Source: Henriciella sp. AS95 (lineage in GTDB: Bacteria; Pseudomonadota; Alphaproteobacteria; Caulobacterales; Hyphomonadaceae). Taken from it: a stretch of DNA of 64,000 nt. A program made the position numbers and the translations under genes. Where the stretch lies: NCBI RefSeq assembly GCF_038900055.1, contig NZ_JBBMQM010000001.1, positions 682,001 through 746,000 on the forward strand, read 5' to 3'. Under the pieces are notes generated by a model. That model searched no databases and had not been told where the DNA came from. It saw only the letters and a list, made by a program, of their open reading frames with translations. Shown here in pieces: positions 17,560-27,008 of the stretch (positions are counted from its first letter, which is position 1; each line of letters starts with the position of its first letter).

Positions 17560-18318
17560 ATGAAACGCTTCATTCTCTCGACTCTCGCTGCAACATCAGT
17601 CGCTGCGCTCTCTGCCACTGCCGGAGAGGCCGTGACCTATGACGTCAACGGAGAGGCCTATGAAGGCTATCTTGCCGAAGCCACGCGCGACTCCAAAGGC
17701 CTCGTCATCGTCATTCATGACTGGGACGGCCTTGATGATTATGAGCGCACGCGCGCGGAAATGCTGGCCGATGCGGGTTATGACGCCTTCGCGGTCGACC
17801 TCTATGGCAAGGGCAACCGCCCCGACACGACCGAAGGCAAGAAGGCCGAAGTCGGCAAGCTCTACGGCGACCGCGAGATGATGCGGACCCGGATTCTCGG
17901 CGGTCTCGAAGCGGCGCAGGATGCCTCCGGAGAGACAAAAGCCATCGTCATGGGATACTGCTTCGGCGGCGGCGCCACGCTGGAGCTGGCGCGCTCTGCC
18001 GCCAGTGACGATGTCGTCGGTTACGCCACCTTCCATGGCAGCCTCGATACGCCGGAAGGCCAGACCTATGACAACGTCAATGCGCCGATCCTGATCATGC
18101 ATGGCGGCGCCGATGCCGGCATCCCGATCTCACTGGCCGGCGAACTGGCCACCAAGCTGGAAGAGGCTGGCGCGACCTATGAACTGGACGTCTATTCCGG
18201 CGCCCCGCACGCCTGGACCGTCTTCGGCTCAGACCGCTATCAGGAACTCGCCGATGAAAAGAGCTGGGACGCCTTCATGGCCTTTACCGACCGCTATCTC
18301 GGCGACGTTGAGAGCTGA
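17560..18318 (+). CDS. exported dienelactone hydrolase-family protein
   Basis: The ATG at 17560 follows an AGGAAGGAACG region and opens a signal peptide (ending in a cleavable Ala-rich site), so the 252-residue product is exported. It has an alpha/beta-hydrolase fold with nucleophile motif GYCFGG (Cys, as in dienelactone hydrolase), Asp in HGGADAGIP and His in GAPHAW, giving a complete Cys-Asp-His triad. Substrate unknown; the exported location argues against a role in chloroaromatic degradation. Confidence 0.88.
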   Translation: MKRFILSTLAATSVAALSATAGEAVTYDVNGEAYEGYLAEATRDSKGLVIVIHDWDGLDDYERTRAEMLADAGYDAFAVDLYGKGNRPDTTEGKKAEVGKLYGDREMMRTRILGGLEAAQDASGETKAIVMGYCFGGGATLELARSAASDDVVGYATFHGSLDTPEGQTYDNVNAPILIMHGGADAGIPISLAGELATKLEEAGATYELDVYSGAPHAWTVFGSDRYQELADEKSWDAFMAFTDRYLGDVES

Positions 18319-18330
18319 TTGGCGCGCGCG

Positions 18331-19818
18331 TTACGGATCTTTCCTAACCTGCACATAGTCAGCCCCGCCTGTCGTGATAGTCATGACGCCGTCCTTCTCA
18401 GCGAAGGTCAGAGTCTCGCCATCGTCGGGATCGATCAGCAATGCCTCGCCGATAGGCACCAGTCGATAGCGCCCACCCTGCCTTGAATTAAGGATCATGT
18501 CGGGGCTGTTCGCCTGCAGGGTGAAGCTCATCTGGTCATCGCCGGCTTCCCAATAGTCGCCCGCCAGCGCCGCCAGCGTCTCATCAGCCATATCAAAGCG
18601 GGCTTCCTGGCGTGGGTCCTTGATCGAATGGCCATAAGCGAGCTTCGCGGTGCGAACGATATCGGTGACCAGCGGAAAGCCGCCCTGCGCGCCGGTCATG
18701 ACGACAATCGCGTCCCCGCGCCCCGGCCAGGCTTCGAAATAGGTCTTGTAGCCCATATTCGAGCCGCTGTGGCTCAGGATGATTTCGCCGTCCTTCTCCC
18801 GTGTGCCTATGCCGAGGCCATAGCCTTCAGACACCGGCGTGGTCACTTCACGCGCGACCTCGACGTCAATGCCCGTCCCCGTCTCGCCGGTCATGGCCTT
18901 CGAAAGCGCCACAGCGAAGCGGCCATAGTCGGTTGGCGTGGTCCAGAGGCCAGCCGCTGCGAGCTCGGGATAGGTGTGCCAGCCGCCTTCAATCGGCTCG
19001 CCGCCAAAATCATAGGCCGGGGCGACATTGCCATCCTTGGTCCAGGTCTCCGGCGGGGGCATTTCGAACGTGCTTTGCGTCATCCCGACGGGCTCAAGCA
19101 CCAGCCGGTCCATCAGCACGGCAAAATCCTCGCCGCTAACGCTTTCGGCCCAGTACTGCGCAAGCTGGAAGCCACCGCCCGCATAGCTGAAATTGCCATC
19201 GGGATTGGCTTCGATACGCACGGCCTCCGTGTTTGCCGTGCCGGTGCCGGTTATTACTTCGAGGTTCGTCGGCAGCGGCTCGCCCGCAGCATAGCCGGGG
19301 AATCCGCCGACGGTTGCGCCATTGGTGTGCGAGAGCAGGCCTCGCAGTGTGATCGGCACGCCGTCCGGATTCAGGGCGGCAAGGTCGAGCCCATCCAGTT
19401 GATCCGAAATGTCGTCGTCCAGAGACACACCGCGCTTCATGGCCAGGGTCACAATTCCGGTGGCCGATACCGCTTTTGACAGGGAGGCAGCCTGGAACAG
19501 CGTGTCGGCATCGGCGCCTTCGCCATATCCCTGCGCCCAGTCGAGCGTGCCATCCCGCCAGACCGCAACGGAGACCTGCGGCGCCCGAAAATGCGCCATT
19601 CGCTCGACCAGTGTCGGGCGCGTCTCGCCGACAATCGTGATCGCGGGGACGATTTCCGCTTCAATGGAGGCGCGGATATCGCTGTTGGTATCGGTTTCGC
19701 TCGCCTGCGGCGCATCAGACGTGTGCGTGTCAGCCGCAGGTCCGGTGCCGGTATCGCTACAGGCGGTGCAGACGGTGAAGGCAAGGCTGGCAGCAAAAAG
19801 GGTGGTGATGATTTTCAT
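18331..19818 (-). CDS. lipoprotein serine hydrolase, beta-lactamase fold
   Basis: A 495-residue protein with a lipobox-like CTAC at the end of its signal peptide and GGAG 8 bases before the ATG. The catalytic S-x-x-K is SLSK in FQAASLSKAVSA, Y-x-G in the second motif place is YAG, and HSG in LSHSGSNMG replaces the KTG motif, as in esterase and D-aminopeptidase-like members. A C-terminal beta domain of about 100 residues follows the catalytic domain. Substrate unknown. Confidence 0.87.
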   Translation of the reverse strand: MKIITTLFAASLAFTVCTACSDTGTGPAADTHTSDAPQASETDTNSDIRASIEAEIVPAITIVGETRPTLVERMAHFRAPQVSVAVWRDGTLDWAQGYGEGADADTLFQAASLSKAVSATGIVTLAMKRGVSLDDDISDQLDGLDLAALNPDGVPITLRGLLSHTNGATVGGFPGYAAGEPLPTNLEVITGTGTANTEAVRIEANPDGNFSYAGGGFQLAQYWAESVSGEDFAVLMDRLVLEPVGMTQSTFEMPPPETWTKDGNVAPAYDFGGEPIEGGWHTYPELAAAGLWTTPTDYGRFAVALSKAMTGETGTGIDVEVAREVTTPVSEGYGLGIGTREKDGEIILSHSGSNMGYKTYFEAWPGRGDAIVVMTGAQGGFPLVTDIVRTAKLAYGHSIKDPRQEARFDMADETLAALAGDYWEAGDDQMSFTLQANSPDMILNSRQGGRYRLVPIGEALLIDPDDGETLTFAEKDGVMTITTGGADYVQVRKDP

Positions 19819-19883
19819 CGTTGAGGCTCCGCGGCGATCCGTTCGCCCCGAAACCTAGAGGAAAGCGTGCCGCCTTCAAGACG

Positions 19884-19913
19884 AAAAGCCGGGACGGACA
19901 CGCCCGCCCCGGC
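19884..19913 (-). terminator. rho-independent terminator on the minus strand
   Basis: On the minus strand GCCGGGGCGG pairs with CCGTCCCGGC around a short loop and is followed by TTTT. It lies just after the stop of the PHB depolymerase-like hydrolase gene, separating it from the serine hydrolase gene. Confidence 0.8.
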
Positions 19914-19921
19914 CTGGAAAT

Positions 19922-21019
<1,098 letters not shown>

Positions 21020-21120
21020 TATGTTGTCCTCCCATGCGGCCTGCTTGCCGGGCCGTCACATGAGTAGAGGCAACTATCGCGAAGAAAGTCAAGCGGTACG
21101 GTTTGGCGTTCGTTCTGGCT

Positions 21121-21921
21121 CTAGTGGTGGCGCGGATTGGTATAGAGATCGCGCTCATGGCTATCGAGCTGGCGGACCGCTCGCCCCCGGCAGAGCTGCT
21201 CCAGCTCCCGCTTCACATGCCGCCGCGCCGAGCCATTGTAACGCAGCATCGCACAGAATATCTGCAGCACCATTTCAAGCTTCGCATAGCTCTGTGCCTT
21301 GTCGACCTTCACCTTCCATGACCCGCCAAGATTGACGATCCGGTGATCGAGCGAGCCGACCTTCCGGCTCTGGTCGTCATAGAGCGTATAGTCGGCCCCG
21401 ATGCCGATCACATTGCGGCGCAGGCGATAGAAGCGCGGCCCCTGGCTTGTCTCGATGAAGAAGGAAAACTTCTCCGGAAACAACGTCCACTTCTGGGCCG
21501 AGCGTTCGAGCTGCACCAACTGGTCATGCCGCGCCAGATTCACTGAATAGGCTGGCACCGGTACACCCCGGGCGCCGAGTGAGAGCTGCAGGGAGCGGCC
21601 CATCAGAAGCTCCATCGAGCCACGCCAGGACATGTTTTCATTGAACTGCTTGATGACGAGGCGGCGCTTCATGCCATCCTCATCCTTCCAGAGGTCCTTG
21701 CGGAAAGCGAGAATGCCTGTCCGCTCGCGCCCCTCCTTCACCTGGCCGATGATCTCCATATCCTTGGTGAACTGATGAGAGGCGGCCTGATGCTGGGTAT
21801 GCTTCATGATGCCGAGCTCTGTCGTGTTGAGATCGGTCAGCCAGAGATCGACCTTGAACTCGCGCCATTCGGTTTTCGTTCGATCGCGCGACGAGGTGGC
21901 GTGATTGGCAGTAATGGCCAT
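21121..21921 (-). CDS. unknown conserved protein, paralogue A
   Basis: A 266-residue soluble protein with no signal peptide, preceded by AGGAG 10 bases before the ATG. It is clearly homologous over its whole length to the product of 22878-23681: shared blocks include FKVDLWLTD, LGIMKHTQH, FTKDMEIIGQVK, ARGVPVPAYSVNLARHDQL and FYRLRRNVIGIGADY. The many Arg/Lys near the C-terminus are notable. I do not recognise the family. Both copies share an upstream 37-bp element at the same distance, so they are probably regulated together. Confidence 0.75.
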   Translation of the reverse strand: MAITANHATSSRDRTKTEWREFKVDLWLTDLNTTELGIMKHTQHQAASHQFTKDMEIIGQVKEGRERTGILAFRKDLWKDEDGMKRRLVIKQFNENMSWRGSMELLMGRSLQLSLGARGVPVPAYSVNLARHDQLVQLERSAQKWTLFPEKFSFFIETSQGPRFYRLRRNVIGIGADYTLYDDQSRKVGSLDHRIVNLGGSWKVKVDKAQSYAKLEMVLQIFCAMLRYNGSARRHVKRELEQLCRGRAVRQLDSHERDLYTNPRHH

Positions 21922-21983
21922 GCGCGGGAAGCTCCTGCGGGCTGGGTGTTGGACATGTCAGTCCAGACCCTCGCCGCTTCGGC

Positions 21984-22020
21984 TATACATAAGGTTAACG
22001 GAACAACCGGTTTCGTTAAG
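21984..22020 (-). promoter_or_regulatory. conserved upstream element of paralogue A
   Basis: A 37-bp block starting TATACATAAGGTTAA and ending TTTCGTTAAG on the plus strand, 62 bases before the start codon of paralogue A. The block recurs with few changes at the same distance before paralogue B. On the coding strand the two TTAAC half-sites are 17 bases apart and the TATGTATA could act as a -10 box. The binding factor is unknown. Confidence 0.6.
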
Positions 22021-22051
22021 CAATCCCGGCCTCGCGGAGTGGCTGGACGCC

Positions 22052-22810
22052 TCAGTCGAAATTCGGTTGCCCGTTTGAAGCGGTCAGTCCGCCATCCACC
22101 GGCAGGATCACGCCATTCACAAAGCCTGCATCAGGACCGGCCAGAAAAGCAATCACGCTCGCAATCTCTTCCGGCTCGGCGGCCCGCTTCATTGGAATGC
22201 GGTTCTTCACCTTGGCGAGCTTGTCCTCATCCTCGCGGATGCCTTCGGACATCTGCGTGCGCGTCACACTTGGCGCCACCGCATTGACCCGCACGCCATG
22301 TTTGCCGAGGTCCAGCGCCATGGCCCGCGTCATGTTGGATACCGCGCCCTTGGATGTGTTGTAGCCGAACATCTGCCAGTCACCGCCAAGACCCGACACC
22401 GACGAGGTGTTCACGATCGATCCCTTGGCGGTCTTCAGCTGCGGCAGGGCCGCGTTCACCGTGTTGAAGATGCCGGTCACATTGATGTCCATCATCATCT
22501 GGAACTGTTCCAGGGTGAGGTCTCCCGGCTCGCCCATCTGCGCGACACCTGCATTGTTGACGAGGCAGTCAATCGCGCCGAACCGGTCTGTGGTTTGCGC
22601 GATCAAATGGCTCACATCATTGGCGTTCGAGACGTCTCCATCGACCACCAGCGTGCGATCATCCGGCAGGTCTTTGGCGACGGCTTCGAGTTTGTCGCGT
22701 GTGCGGCCATTCAGGACGACATTCCAACCGTCTGCTGAAAAGCGCCGCGCGGTTGCTTCGCCGATGCCTGAACCTGCGCCGGTCACGATTACGGTTTTCG
22801 TCTCTGCCAT
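22052..22810 (-). CDS. SDR-family NAD(P)-dependent oxidoreductase
   Basis: A 252-residue classical short-chain dehydrogenase. NAD(P)-binding TGAGSGIG is at the N-terminus, the NNAG motif is in CLVNNAGVAQ, catalytic Ser and Tyr-x-x-x-Lys are in NTSSVSG and YNTSKGA, and the C-terminal AGPDAGFVNGVILPVDGG closes the family pattern. The Arg in NGRTRDKL after strand 2 suggests NADP(H). Substrate unknown. It sits between the two paralogous unknown genes on the same strand; an AAGGAGACC site precedes the ATG. Confidence 0.92.
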   Translation of the reverse strand: MAETKTVIVTGAGSGIGEATARRFSADGWNVVLNGRTRDKLEAVAKDLPDDRTLVVDGDVSNANDVSHLIAQTTDRFGAIDCLVNNAGVAQMGEPGDLTLEQFQMMMDINVTGIFNTVNAALPQLKTAKGSIVNTSSVSGLGGDWQMFGYNTSKGAVSNMTRAMALDLGKHGVRVNAVAPSVTRTQMSEGIREDEDKLAKVKNRIPMKRAAEPEEIASVIAFLAGPDAGFVNGVILPVDGGLTASNGQPNFD

Positions 22811-22877
22811 GTGAGGGTCTCCTTAAAGGTGTACCCTTCAGCAATGACTGGCCGGCGGCGTGAGTTCCGGGATGCTC

Positions 22878-23681
22878 TCAGCGCAGCTTGCGCGGATTGG
22901 CGTAGAGATCCTTCTCATGATGGTCGAGATCAAGATCGGTTTCGCCGCGCGTCACCTTGCGCAGCTGGCGTTTGACGTGGTTTCGGGCGTCGTGGTTGAA
23001 GCGCAGCATGGCGCAGAACATCTGCAAGGCCACTTCGAGTTCGATATAGGCGGCGGATTCGCGCAGCTTCACATGCCACGATCCGCCAAGATTGAGGATG
23101 TGATGATCAAGCACACCGATTTTGCGGCCTCGTCCGTCATACAGGATATAATCAGCCCCGATGGCGATCACCTTGCGCCGCAACCGATAGAATCGCGGCC
23201 CGTCATCGGTCTCGATGAAGAAGGAAAAATACTCCGGCATGAACAGCCATTTGTGCGCCGATCGCTCGAGCTGGATCAGCTGGTCGTGGCGGGCGAGGTT
23301 CAGCGTATAGGCGCTGACTGGCACGCCGCGCGCGCCGATGCTGAGCGCCAGTGACCGGCCCATCATGAACTCCATCGAGCCGCGCCAGTTCATGGAATCA
23401 GTGAACTGTTTGATGATCAGGCGGCGCTTCATCCCGTCGCTCTCATTCCACGCCTCCTTGCGATAGGCGAGGATGCCGGTGCGTTCGCCGTCCTCCTTGA
23501 CCTGGCCGATCACCTCCATGTCCTTGGTGAACTGATCGGAGTCGGCCTCATGCTGGGTATGCTTCATGATACCGAGCTCGACGGTGTTGATATCGGTCAG
23601 CCAGAGATCGACCTTGAAACGGCGCCATTTGGCTTTTGTGCGATCGCGCGACGAAGCAGTGCTGTCAGCTGTGATGGCCAT
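22878..23681 (-). CDS. unknown conserved protein, paralogue B
   Basis: I start at the ATG at 23681, which aligns with the start of paralogue A and has AGGAG 10 bases upstream; the open frame extends further to 23750 but the extension matches the conserved untranslated leader of the other copy. The 267-residue product matches paralogue A throughout and keeps the same blocks (FKVDLWLTD, GIMKHTQH, RHDQLIQLERSA, HVKRQL). Family not recognised. No signal peptide or membrane helix. Confidence 0.75.
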   Translation of the reverse strand: MAITADSTASSRDRTKAKWRRFKVDLWLTDINTVELGIMKHTQHEADSDQFTKDMEVIGQVKEDGERTGILAYRKEAWNESDGMKRRLIIKQFTDSMNWRGSMEFMMGRSLALSIGARGVPVSAYTLNLARHDQLIQLERSAHKWLFMPEYFSFFIETDDGPRFYRLRRKVIAIGADYILYDGRGRKIGVLDHHILNLGGSWHVKLRESAAYIELEVALQMFCAMLRFNHDARNHVKRQLRKVTRGETDLDLDHHEKDLYANPRKLR

Positions 23682-23743
23682 ACGCGGGATTCTCCTGCGG
23701 GCTGAATGTTCGACATGTACGCCAGAACATTCGCAGGGCCGTA

Positions 23744-23780
23744 TATACATAAGGTTAATGGATGAACGCTTTTCGTTAAG
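23744..23780 (-). promoter_or_regulatory. conserved upstream element of paralogue B
   Basis: The same 37-bp block as before paralogue A, with TATACATAAGGTTAA at one end and TTTCGTTAAG at the other, again 62 bases upstream of the start codon. Equal length and equal spacing in both copies point to a kept promoter or operator. Confidence 0.6.
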
Positions 23781-23792
23781 TATCGCCTGCGC

Positions 23793-24779
23793 CTAGAGCG
23801 TCTCTTTCAGGAATTCGAGCGTCTTCGGCCAGTTCTCCTGCTGCGCGGCCCGGTTCGCGCGGCGTGTGCCACCCCAGTCTAGCGGTTCGTCCGCGGTTTC
23901 CGGGTCCAGCGCCTCGGATGGCAGGCCGCCCGCGCCATGTCCGGCGTCCAGATAGGCAAGCACCGTCACCTCAGGCCCGCCCATTGCCTCGGCCCGCGCT
24001 TCGATCGCTTCCGCCATCGGGCAGCTCGGCCAGAGCGCATCCGACCCGCCGCAGATGAGCAGCGTCGGTGCGTCGCTCTCCTCGACGGCGATCACCGCCT
24101 CTTCATGCTCGCCGACAGCCTTCAGCCCATTGGCATAAAGCGAGTAGAGGCCTGTCTTATAGTCGAAGTCGCCATAGGGCAGCGCGGGATAGGGCTCGCC
24201 CTTCAGTGACCAGGAGGGTTCCGGCACGCGCCCGTCAAAGTCCCAGTTGATGCCGGCCCACGAGACGCTCGACGGGACGATTGCAACAACCGCCTCGATC
24301 TCCGGCCGGCGGCTTGCCACGATCAGCGCCGCTTCCGCACCCTTCGATGTGCCGAAGATGCCGACGCGTCCTGCGTCCACTTCTCCGCGCGCCAGCAGCC
24401 AGTCGAGGGCGCGGTCGAACCGTTCCAGCGGCACCATTTCAAGGTTCTGTTCCTGGCCCTCGAAGCGGTAGAAAGAGATCTGCAGCACGCTGAAGCCTTC
24501 CGCGCGCAACGCCTCGGCATCACGCGCAACGCCGTCGCTCAGCCCGCCTTCGGACCCGCCAAACATCAGAATGGCCGGGCCGGGCGCGTCGGTGGTTGTG
24601 GCGGGATAGAAGTTTGCGATCAGGTCCGGCTCGCGCAGTTCGATGACATCGTCCGGTATGGCCGGTGGCGCGGCTTGAGCGGCGCTCATCGGCGTCCCGG
24701 GCGCTGACTGGCAGGATGAAAGGATCAGGGGCAGAGCAAGACAGGCAGCCGCGCCAAGCTGGCGGAACGAAAACAGCAT
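23793..24779 (-). CDS. lipoprotein hydrolase, acyl-CoA thioesterase/BAAT C-terminal type
   Basis: Start at 24779, where GGAG is about 9 bases upstream; the five-codon longer version lacks a site. The 328-residue protein has lipobox LSSC. The alpha/beta-hydrolase domain has nucleophile motif GTSKGAEAAL and a late GHGAGG histidine, with Asp in CGGSDALWPS, matching the C-terminal domain of bile acid-CoA:amino acid N-acyltransferase and related thioesterases. Bacterial members are hydrolases of unknown substrate. Probably envelope-located. Confidence 0.8.
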   Translation of the reverse strand: MLFSFRQLGAAACLALPLILSSCQSAPGTPMSAAQAAPPAIPDDVIELREPDLIANFYPATTTDAPGPAILMFGGSEGGLSDGVARDAEALRAEGFSVLQISFYRFEGQEQNLEMVPLERFDRALDWLLARGEVDAGRVGIFGTSKGAEAALIVASRRPEIEAVVAIVPSSVSWAGINWDFDGRVPEPSWSLKGEPYPALPYGDFDYKTGLYSLYANGLKAVGEHEEAVIAVEESDAPTLLICGGSDALWPSCPMAEAIEARAEAMGGPEVTVLAYLDAGHGAGGLPSEALDPETADEPLDWGGTRRANRAAQQENWPKTLEFLKETL

Positions 24780-24899
24780 AATGGGGCACTCCATCGGACG
24801 GTATCAACGGTCCTCGCCTCGCATAGCCTGCCTCAGGCGTCCACTTGCATGCGCATGCAATTGTGGATAGCGCCGTCCCGTCGATAGAGGAGCCTGGCC

Positions 24900-25622
24900 A
24901 TGACTGTGCGCGAGACGATCACCATCCCGAACCAGTTCAACGGCCCGCCCGGCAGTGGCAATGGCGGCTATTCGGCGGGGTCGCTCGCCCAGCATCTCGA
25001 CGGCCCGCACACGATCCGAATTAATGCGCCAATCCCGCTGGAAACGCCGCTCACCATTGCGGCCGATGGCGACAACACCGTCCTGATGGCGGGAGACACG
25101 CGCATCATGACGGCCCGCCCGGAAGCCCCCGGCATCGCGCCGCGTCCGGCCCCGTCCTTTGAGGCGGCCAAAAAGGCGAGCGAGCATCCCCGGCCATTCG
25201 GCGCGGGTGAGAATTCCGTCTGCTTCGTTTGCGGTCGTGGCCGCGAGCCGGGTGAGGGCCTCCGCATCTTCTGCGGCCAGCTGGAAGAGCCGGAAACCGC
25301 CGCGACGATCTGGACCCCGCATGAGACATTCGCCGATGAAGACGGCCTCGTGCGGCCCGAGATTGTCTGGGCGGCGCTCGACTGTCCCGGTGGCTTCTCG
25401 CTGCCAGATGTCGACCGTGCGCTGCTCGGCGAGATGAATGCGCAGATCCTTGAGCGTCCACCCGTGGGTGAGCCGCTGATCATCGCCTCATGGCGCACCG
25501 GTGGAAAGGGCCGCAAGCACACGGCCGGCACGGCGCTCTATACAAAGGACGGCACGCTGCTCGCGCATGCTGACACGCTCTGGTTCGCTGTCGATACCGC
25601 GCAGTTCGAGCAGAACGCCTGA
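24900..25622 (+). CDS. probable hotdog-fold thioesterase-like protein
   Basis: A 240-residue protein with GGAG 7 bases before the ATG. The N-terminal GNGGYSAGSLAQHLDGP and the pattern ETPLTIAADGDN resemble a PaaI/acyl-CoA thioesterase-like hotdog unit; a second unit follows a CFVCGRGREPGEGL segment that contains a Cys-x-x-Cys. The last strand block is ADTLWFAVD. The assignment to a thioesterase is from pattern only. Divergent from the BAAT-like lipoprotein gene. Confidence 0.55.
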   Translation: MTVRETITIPNQFNGPPGSGNGGYSAGSLAQHLDGPHTIRINAPIPLETPLTIAADGDNTVLMAGDTRIMTARPEAPGIAPRPAPSFEAAKKASEHPRPFGAGENSVCFVCGRGREPGEGLRIFCGQLEEPETAATIWTPHETFADEDGLVRPEIVWAALDCPGGFSLPDVDRALLGEMNAQILERPPVGEPLIIASWRTGGKGRKHTAGTALYTKDGTLLAHADTLWFAVDTAQFEQNA

Positions 25623-25636
25623 TGGTGAGGGGCTGC

Positions 25637-25659
25637 TCATCCTGAGCGACGTCGAAGGA
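25637..25659. repeat. dispersed intergenic repeat copy
   Basis: The sequence TCATCCTGAGCGACGTCGAA and following GGA matches, in reverse complement, the units TCCTTCGACTGGCTCAGGAT at 34010 and TCCTTCGACAGGCTGAGGAT at 34401. All three copies are intergenic. Confidence 0.6.
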
Positions 25660-25682
25660 TCAGCAGATAGCCGTGACCGCCT

Positions 25683-26114
25683 TCAACCGTCTTTACGCGC
25701 GTCGAACGCTTCCCGCGCCCGACGGATTTCGTCATGATAGCGTTCCGCCCAGACCCAGACGCCGCAGAAAGCGCGCGCGAGACGAACTCCGAGATCGGTC
25801 AGCTCATATTCGACCTTTGGCGGGACGACCGGATAGACCGTCCGCGTCACCAGACCGTCGCGCTCCATGGAGCGCAGCGTCTGCGTCAGCATCTTCTGGC
25901 TGATATCGGGAATTTGCCGGCTTAGCTGCGAGAACCGCATCACCCCGCCTTCGGTCAGCTCCTCGATCAGAAGCATGGTCCACTTGTCCGCCACGCGACC
26001 GATCGTTTCCATGACAAGGGCATCGATCTCCGGGTCGGACTCCGGCGGAACCTCGTCCAGGCGCTTCTCGGCGAGAGAAATTTCATCGTCCGTCATGTCG
26101 TGTTTTGCCGTCAC
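25683..26114 (-). CDS. HxlR-family winged-helix regulator
   Basis: A 143-residue protein with a GTG start (an ATG lies 6 codons in). The core has the HxlR pattern: RVADKWTMLLIEEL, then GGVMRFSQLSRQIPDISQKMLTQTLRSMERDGLV and the wing with YELTDLG. These regulators often respond to redox or aldehyde stress. It is divergent from the SDR gene at 26218, which is the likely target. No conserved N-terminal Cys of the redox-sensing HxlR type is visible. Confidence 0.9.
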   Translation of the reverse strand: MTAKHDMTDDEISLAEKRLDEVPPESDPEIDALVMETIGRVADKWTMLLIEELTEGGVMRFSQLSRQIPDISQKMLTQTLRSMERDGLVTRTVYPVVPPKVEYELTDLGVRLARAFCGVWVWAERYHDEIRRAREAFDARKDG

Positions 26115-26120
26115 TGCTCA

Positions 26121-26142
26121 ATACTCTCCATCAGGTAAGTAT
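26121..26142. promoter_or_regulatory. possible HxlR operator
   Basis: ATACT at 26121-26125 and AGTAT at 26138-26142 form an inverted repeat with a 12-base spacer in the divergent promoter region between the HxlR gene and the SDR gene. Symmetry and position are the only support. Confidence 0.3.
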
Positions 26143-26217
26143 AATTCTTTCTGGTGCCTTCTTTCGAAAAGATAGCTGAAAGCCAACTTCCCGTCATCCA
26201 GAGAAAAGGAGACAGGA

Positions 26218-26976
26218 ATGAAACTCTCAGGAAACACGATCCTCATCACCGGTGGTGGCTCCGGTATCGGCCGCGCCCTTGCGCACCGCTTCCACGATCT
26301 TGGCAACACCGTCATCGTCGCGGGCCGCACCAAGGCGAAGCTGGACGACACCATCGCCGGTCGGGACCGCATGCACGCCATGACCTTCGATGCCGGAGAT
26401 GCCGGCTCCATCGAGGACCTCACGGCCCGCGTGCTGGATGAGCACCCGGCCCTCAACGTCCTCATGAACAATGCCGGCATCATGCGCTATGAGGACCTGC
26501 TGGCCGACCCCGTGGATGTCGAGATTGCCGAAGCGACCATCGCCACCAATCTTCTGGGACCCATCCGCCTGACCTCGGCGCTCCTGCCGCATCTGCGGGC
26601 TCAGCCGCGGGCCAGTGTGGTGAACGTCACATCAGGCCTCGCCTTTGTGCCCTGGACGAAGACCGCCGCCTATAACGCCACCAAGGCCGGACTTCATTCA
26701 TGGACCGTGGCCTTGCGCCACAAGCTCAGGCAGACATCGGTGGACGTGATTGAGATCGCCCCGCCAGCGGTCCAGACCGAACTGACGCCAGGCCAGTCCA
26801 CGCGGGAGGGCTATATGCCGCTTGAGGCCTTCATCGATGAGACCATGGCCAACTTTGAGGCCGACCCGGATGCGCGCGAGAACCTCGTGAAGAACGTCCA
26901 CTTCCTGCGGTTTGCAGAAGCGGAGGGCCGCTTCTACGAGACCGTGGAGCAGTTGAACGAAGCCCTCGGCGGGTAA
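26218..26976 (+). CDS. SDR-family oxidoreductase (DltE-like)
   Basis: A 252-residue short-chain dehydrogenase with TGGGSGIGRALAHRF, NNAGIMRYEDLL, a Ser in NVTSGLAFVPW and YNATKAGLHSW. The EDLL after NNAGIM and the C-terminal GYMPLEAFIDETMANFE resemble the DltE/YciK-like group of SDRs. A GGAGACAGG site precedes the ATG. Divergent from an HxlR regulator; such pairs often act in detoxification of electrophiles. Exact substrate unknown. Confidence 0.9.
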   Translation: MKLSGNTILITGGGSGIGRALAHRFHDLGNTVIVAGRTKAKLDDTIAGRDRMHAMTFDAGDAGSIEDLTARVLDEHPALNVLMNNAGIMRYEDLLADPVDVEIAEATIATNLLGPIRLTSALLPHLRAQPRASVVNVTSGLAFVPWTKTAAYNATKAGLHSWTVALRHKLRQTSVDVIEIAPPAVQTELTPGQSTREGYMPLEAFIDETMANFEADPDARENLVKNVHFLRFAEAEGRFYETVEQLNEALGG

Positions 26977-27008
26977 TCAGCGTAGCGCTCTCGCCGGTCC
27001 GACCGGTC

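Noticed and set aside
21984-23780. CtrA box in the 37-bp elements
   Set aside because: The TTAA half sites are 17 bases apart, not 7 as in the CtrA consensus TTAA-N7-TTAA.
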